From Geobacteraceae bacterium (lineage in GTDB: Bacteria > Desulfobacterota > Desulfuromonadia > Geobacterales > Geobacteraceae), in the NCBI GenBank assembly GCA_024281055.1, contig JAMXLF010000067.1:1-40898 (forward strand): 40,898 nucleotides of DNA, given 5' to 3'. Below the pieces are notes generated by a model. That model searched no databases and had not been told where the DNA came from. It was given only the letters and a program-made list of their open reading frames with translations. Position numbers and translations under genes: made by a program. Shown piece after piece: positions 37,325 to 40,898 of this stretch (its first letter is position 1; each line of letters starts with the position of its first letter).

Positions 37325-37357
37325 AGTCAACTTACTGGCCAGTCGGACGAATTGACT
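37325..37357. promoter_or_regulatory. Possible regulatory region upstream of the envelope operon
   Basis: It contains a perfect 10-base palindrome ACTGGCCAGT (37334-37343) flanked by AGTCAA (37325-37330) and TTGACT (37352-37357), which form a second inverted pair. Read on the minus strand, TTGACT at 37325-37330 could be a -35 box for the operon, but the matching -10 is poor. The palindrome could be an operator; this is tentative. Confidence 0.3.
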
Positions 37358-37397
37358 GAATGTGTGGAAAGCAAAAGGGGTGGGTGACGGGGCACGA

Positions 37398-37424
37398 AAA
37401 AGGCCTGCACGGCGCAGGCCTTCC
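37398..37424 (-). terminator. Intrinsic terminator of the radical SAM gene
   Basis: AAGGCCTGC (37400-37408), loop ACGGC, GCAGGCCTT (37414-37422); on the minus strand it is followed by TTT. It is nearly identical in its stem to the hemB terminator at 40239-40262. Confidence 0.85.
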
Positions 37425-37448
37425 GGTGGGTGTACGTTTGATGGGTGG

Positions 37449-38969
37449 TCAATTATTCGAGACAGTCGCGGTTTCGAACATGCCGCTTCCCCGCACCTTC
37501 TCCGCGATCTTCCGGAAGTGGAAGCCATAGATGGCATAGGTGATGGCGAGGGGGAACAGCCGCGGTTTCCTGCAGAGGGACCAGAAGAAGAGTTTCCAGA
37601 ACTGGAACCTCTCCCGGCCGAGCACCCCCAGGACCAGGATCGACTTGACGAGAGCCCCCAGGTACCCCGGCTGGATGCGGAACTTCCCCCGCGGCAGCGG
37701 CCGGTATTCCTGGAGGAGCCTGATCACCCGCTGGTAGTAGTGCCGGGGGGAATAGATGGTGTCGAGGATGGTCCGGTAACCGCTGATGAGGGCTTCGGGC
37801 TGCATGCGCGGAACGAAGTTGAGGGCGATGGCGGTATTGTTGCCGGAGGCGTCCCCCAGAAGCCTTCCCTCGCGGTGCAGACGCTGGTAGAGCCTGGTGC
37901 CGCGCAGAGCGGTGAGCATCCCGACCATGGCGGTGACGATGCCGCTCTCCTGGATGAAGCGGATCTGCCGCTCGAAGATCGCGGGCTGGTCACTGTCAAA
38001 GCCGACGATGAACCCCCCGTGCACCTGGAGGCCGGCACGCTGAATGCTGCGCACACTGGCCAAGAGATCGCGGTTGCGGTTCTGGATCTTGCCGCTCTCG
38101 GCGAGCCCTTCCTCCTGGGGGGTCTCGATGCCGATGAAGACCTCCTCGAAGCCGGCCCGGACCATGAGCTCCATGAGCCGGCCATCGTCGGCCAGGTCGA
38201 TGGATGCCTCGGTGTAGAAGTAAAACGGCTCCTTTTTTTCCTCCATCCATGCGGTCATGGCGGGGAGGACTTCCCGCTTCAGCTTCCCCCGGTCGCCGAT
38301 GAAGTTGTCGTCCACGAAGAAGACCGCTCCGCGCCATCCCCGTACGTAGAGGCTCTCCAGCTCCGTCACCAGCTGCTCCAGGGTCTTGGTACGCGGCTTG
38401 CGGCCGAACAGCCCCGTGATGTCGCAGAACTCGCAGTCGAAAGGGCACCCCCGGGAATACTGGATGTTCATGGCAGCGTAGTTCCTGACATCTACCAGTT
38501 CCCAGAGCGGCAGGGGAGTATCCCGCAGGTCGGCCCGCCGCGTGTCGGCGTACAGGCGTCGCGGGGCTCCTTTTTCCAGGTCTGCCAGGAAGGGTGGGAG
38601 GGTAAGCTCCGCCTCGCCCAGTACCAGGTGGTCCACCTCGGGGAAATCCTCGTGACAGGTGGTGAAAAGGGGGCCGCCGGCCACGGTCTTCACCCCCATC
38701 TGCCGGCAGCGGACGATCACTTCCCGGGCAGATTCCTGCTGGATGGTCATGGCGCTGATGAAGACATAGTCGGCCCACGCCAGGTCCCGGTCGGAGAGGG
38801 TATGGACGTTCATGTCGATAAGCCGCTTCTCCCATTCTCCGGGGAGCATGGCGGCCACGGTCAGGAGTCCCAGCGGGGGGAAGCTGGCCTTGCGGCCGAT
38901 GAATTTCAGGGCGTGCCGGAAACCCCAGAAGGTGTCCGGATAACGGGGGTAGACGAGCAGGATGTTCAT
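37449..38969 (-). CDS. B12-binding-domain radical SAM protein (DUF4070-type, HpnP-related family)
   Basis: A 506-residue protein. The N-terminal cobalamin-binding-like domain begins MNILLVYPRYPDTFWGFRHA and has FPPLGLLTVAAMLP. The radical SAM core holds the 4Fe-4S motif CPFDCEFC (Cys175, 179, 182), then FGRKPRTKTLEQLV. The C-terminal region with basic stretches fits DUF4070. Members include the hopanoid C-2 methylase HpnP, so methylation or other chemistry on an unactivated carbon of a lipid is plausible but not shown. AGGAGG precedes the ATG at 38969; a longer upstream frame is unsupported. It is monocistronic, with its own terminator. Confidence 0.9.
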   Translation of the reverse strand: MNILLVYPRYPDTFWGFRHALKFIGRKASFPPLGLLTVAAMLPGEWEKRLIDMNVHTLSDRDLAWADYVFISAMTIQQESAREVIVRCRQMGVKTVAGGPLFTTCHEDFPEVDHLVLGEAELTLPPFLADLEKGAPRRLYADTRRADLRDTPLPLWELVDVRNYAAMNIQYSRGCPFDCEFCDITGLFGRKPRTKTLEQLVTELESLYVRGWRGAVFFVDDNFIGDRGKLKREVLPAMTAWMEEKKEPFYFYTEASIDLADDGRLMELMVRAGFEEVFIGIETPQEEGLAESGKIQNRNRDLLASVRSIQRAGLQVHGGFIVGFDSDQPAIFERQIRFIQESGIVTAMVGMLTALRGTRLYQRLHREGRLLGDASGNNTAIALNFVPRMQPEALISGYRTILDTIYSPRHYYQRVIRLLQEYRPLPRGKFRIQPGYLGALVKSILVLGVLGRERFQFWKLFFWSLCRKPRLFPLAITYAIYGFHFRKIAEKVRGSGMFETATVSNN

Positions 38970-39098
38970 GGTGCCTCCTGTTCCGGGTGGTGGGGGAGCG
39001 CATCTATGGACCGGCAAATCTTTTGCCAGGTTCAACTATAGCCGTTTCGGGAAGGGTTGAATGTAAATGTACTGTAAAAGGAGGGACGCTTGGGGAAT

Positions 39099-40199
39099 TC
39101 AGCGCTCCGACATCATCCTGTCGAGTCGAGGCAGTTCGCCGGCCAGGAGGGGACGCGGGGTGAGATGCTCCGGGAGGCGCAGGAGACTGACTCCCGGCGG
39201 CATCGCCAGTTCTCCATAGAGGAGGTTGCTTCTTCCCCGGTAGGTCCGGGAGAGGTGCGTTGGGAGAACGAAGCGGGGCCGAAGCTTTGCCGCCAAGGCG
39301 CTGAGGTCGGGGGTCGCCAGGTGATGGGAGACCCGGGCCTTCTCCAGTTCCCAAGCCAGGAAGGAGCATTCGCTGACCAGGAGGGTGACCCCCTCCAGAA
39401 GGGTAGTGACCTTTAGCTGGTTTTCCGCGGTGAATCCTATATCGCCGATGTAGCCGATGCTCGCGGGTGGGGCGTCACGCCGGATGCTCTCGTAGAGAGC
39501 AGTGATATCAGTGGCTGGAATCGCTACGACATCCTCCCCGCGACGGCAGAGGACCAGTAAGGGGCCGTCGTTTCCTCTGCCATGGAGGCGCTTCTGCAGT
39601 TCCCGCAGCCATTCGCCCGGGACCAGCCCGGCCCGCGCGATCTTTTCCTCGTCGACGAGGAATGTGGCGCGTTCGGTGATCCGGAAGATGAGCGCCGGAA
39701 TCCGGTGATCGCAGAGCTCGGCCTCCACCTGGAGACAGTCGTTGCGGTAGATGACCCGGTCCGCGCGGTGATGCTCCCCCTCCGGGCGGCAGGGAAAGCC
39801 CGCCGGGCCGGAGAAGCGGGCGGTCGTGATCCGGTCGTCGGCCACCTCGTGGACGCGGAAGGTGCACCAGGAGGGCTCGGTCAGGTTCCAGTCGTAGCCG
39901 GCAAACTTGCCGGCCATCTTCCGGATGATCCCCGGTGGGCCGAAGATCTCGGCGGTCCGCGGCGAGACGTGGTTGTGGCGGATGAACGTGTCGATCCCCA
40001 TGAAATGGTCCATGTGGGCATGGGTGATGAAGAGGGCGTCCACCCGCTTCAGGACGCGCTTGGCAAGGTGGTGGAGCTGGCCGCAGTCGAAGAGGCAGCA
40101 CCTGCCGAGGGGCTTGACGTGGAGGAGCAGGAGCGGGTCGTCCAGGAGCCCGGCGCAGAAGACCGGCTCGATATGGCGAAAGAGGAGGCGTGGGCTCAT
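39099..40199 (-). CDS. Metallo-beta-lactamase-fold protein, RNase Z-like
   Basis: A 366-residue MBL-fold hydrolase. The metal motif HAHMDH (His60, His62, Asp64, His65) is intact, followed by the downstream ligands in IGYIGDIGF and the SECSFL...VSHHLATPDL and LPTHLSRTY segments as in RNase Z/ElaC relatives. Family members of this layout process RNA 3' ends or act on other phosphodiesters; this one is longer and lacks the obvious flexible arm, so tRNA 3' processing is only possible. The ribosome site before ATG 40199 is weak. It follows hemB on the same strand but behind a terminator. Confidence 0.85.
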   Translation of the reverse strand: MSPRLLFRHIEPVFCAGLLDDPLLLLHVKPLGRCCLFDCGQLHHLAKRVLKRVDALFITHAHMDHFMGIDTFIRHNHVSPRTAEIFGPPGIIRKMAGKFAGYDWNLTEPSWCTFRVHEVADDRITTARFSGPAGFPCRPEGEHHRADRVIYRNDCLQVEAELCDHRIPALIFRITERATFLVDEEKIARAGLVPGEWLRELQKRLHGRGNDGPLLVLCRRGEDVVAIPATDITALYESIRRDAPPASIGYIGDIGFTAENQLKVTTLLEGVTLLVSECSFLAWELEKARVSHHLATPDLSALAAKLRPRFVLPTHLSRTYRGRSNLLYGELAMPPGVSLLRLPEHLTPRPLLAGELPRLDRMMSER

Positions 40200-40236
40200 G
40201 GTGGTAATGATATCACAGCCTGGCCGGCATGATACA

Positions 40237-40264
40237 GAAAAGGCCTGCGGATGCAGGCCTTTCC
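40237..40264 (-). terminator. Intrinsic terminator downstream of hemB
   Basis: AAAGGCCTGC (40239-40248), loop GGAT, GCAGGCCTTT (40253-40262), followed on the minus strand by TTTTCTGT. The stem matches the terminator at 37400-37422 except for the loop. Confidence 0.85.
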
Positions 40265-40401
40265 AAATTACTCTGAAATCAATGCAACGTCAGATTCAAG
40301 ATGATAACGAGGCAGCGAGGAGGAGGCTCCGGAAGCGTATTGTAAGTACGCTGAGGAAGCCGACGACGACGCAACGAAGTTAGCGCTTGAATATGGCGTT
40401 G
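40265..40401. other. Non-coding spacer downstream of hemB, possible dispersed repeat
   Basis: This lies between the hemB stop and its terminator. It contains AGCGTA...TACGCT inverted arms (40335-40353) and GACGACGACGC repeats. Plus-strand frames here encode only short Arg-rich or Glu/Asp-rich peptides with no ribosome site. The unusual length of a hemB 3' untranslated region and the composition suggest an inserted repeat, but only one copy is in this window. Confidence 0.35.

Positions 40402-40898
<497 letters not shown>

Noticed and set aside
40279-40383. Short Arg-rich plus-strand frame downstream of hemB
   Set aside because: It has no ribosome site or recognisable family and lies in the hemB 3' spacer; more likely repeat or untranslated sequence.

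Overview
The window looks like a high-GC, gene-dense chromosome of a Geobacter-like bacterium (Desulfuromonadota). The support is gene content: a large PAS/GAF hybrid histidine kinase with a cysteine-rich GAF domain, a gatCAB-mtnA-glnE block behind pcrA, periplasmic c-type cytochrome chemistry and a DUF4070-type B12/radical SAM protein. This is inferred from family recognition, not from a database search.

Layout. 1-1728: 3' part of glmS. 1760-15152, all on the minus strand and transcribed right to left: pcrA, gatC, gatA, gatB, mtnA, glnE and the hybrid kinase. Three gaps in this run hold palindromic repeats: two arrays of 4+4 heptamers and one GC-rich REP-like dyad. 15153-15932: mostly non-coding, with a possible tiny lipoprotein remnant, a strong terminator and a 3'-half copy of tRNA-Phe. 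15933-22765: a plus-strand five-gene operon (GT4 glycosyltransferase, Wzm-type permease, a small DxDD terpene-cyclase-like protein, a UbiA prenyltransferase fused to a GT4 glycosyltransferase, and a Wzt-type ATPase). 22898-22973: intact tRNA-Phe on the minus strand. The tRNA-Phe fragment and the intact gene bracket the operon exactly as attachment-site duplicates bracket an integrated island, although no integrase is visible.

23050-30838: housekeeping and mixed genes: an EfpL/YeiP-type elongation factor, an S4 RNA-binding protein, a small Cys-rich protein, secreted MsrB, an EamA transporter, two zinc-ribbon proteins, a quinone oxidoreductase, an HtpX-like protease and an acyl-CoA dehydrogenase. 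30912-37258: a tightly packed minus-strand six-gene envelope operon (YtkA/FixH-like protein, cytochrome c fused to a periplasmic ligand-binding protein, possible FMN-binding-like periplasmic protein, MacB/FtsX permease, LolD-like ATPase, NosL domain fused to a Met/His-rich outer-membrane barrel). 37449-40898: B12-binding radical SAM protein, metallo-beta-lactamase-fold protein and the 3' part of hemB, with near-identical terminator hairpins after the first and last of these.

Two candidate undescribed systems stand out. The first is the tRNA-Phe island, which pairs terpenoid-type enzymes (UbiA, DxDD protein) with glycosyltransferases and an ABC glycan exporter, suggesting an exported prenyl- or terpenoid-linked glycoconjugate. 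The second is the NosL-barrel/ABC/cytochrome-binding-protein operon, which looks like a redox- or metal-linked (perhaps copper) envelope system. Neither function is shown by the sequence alone.
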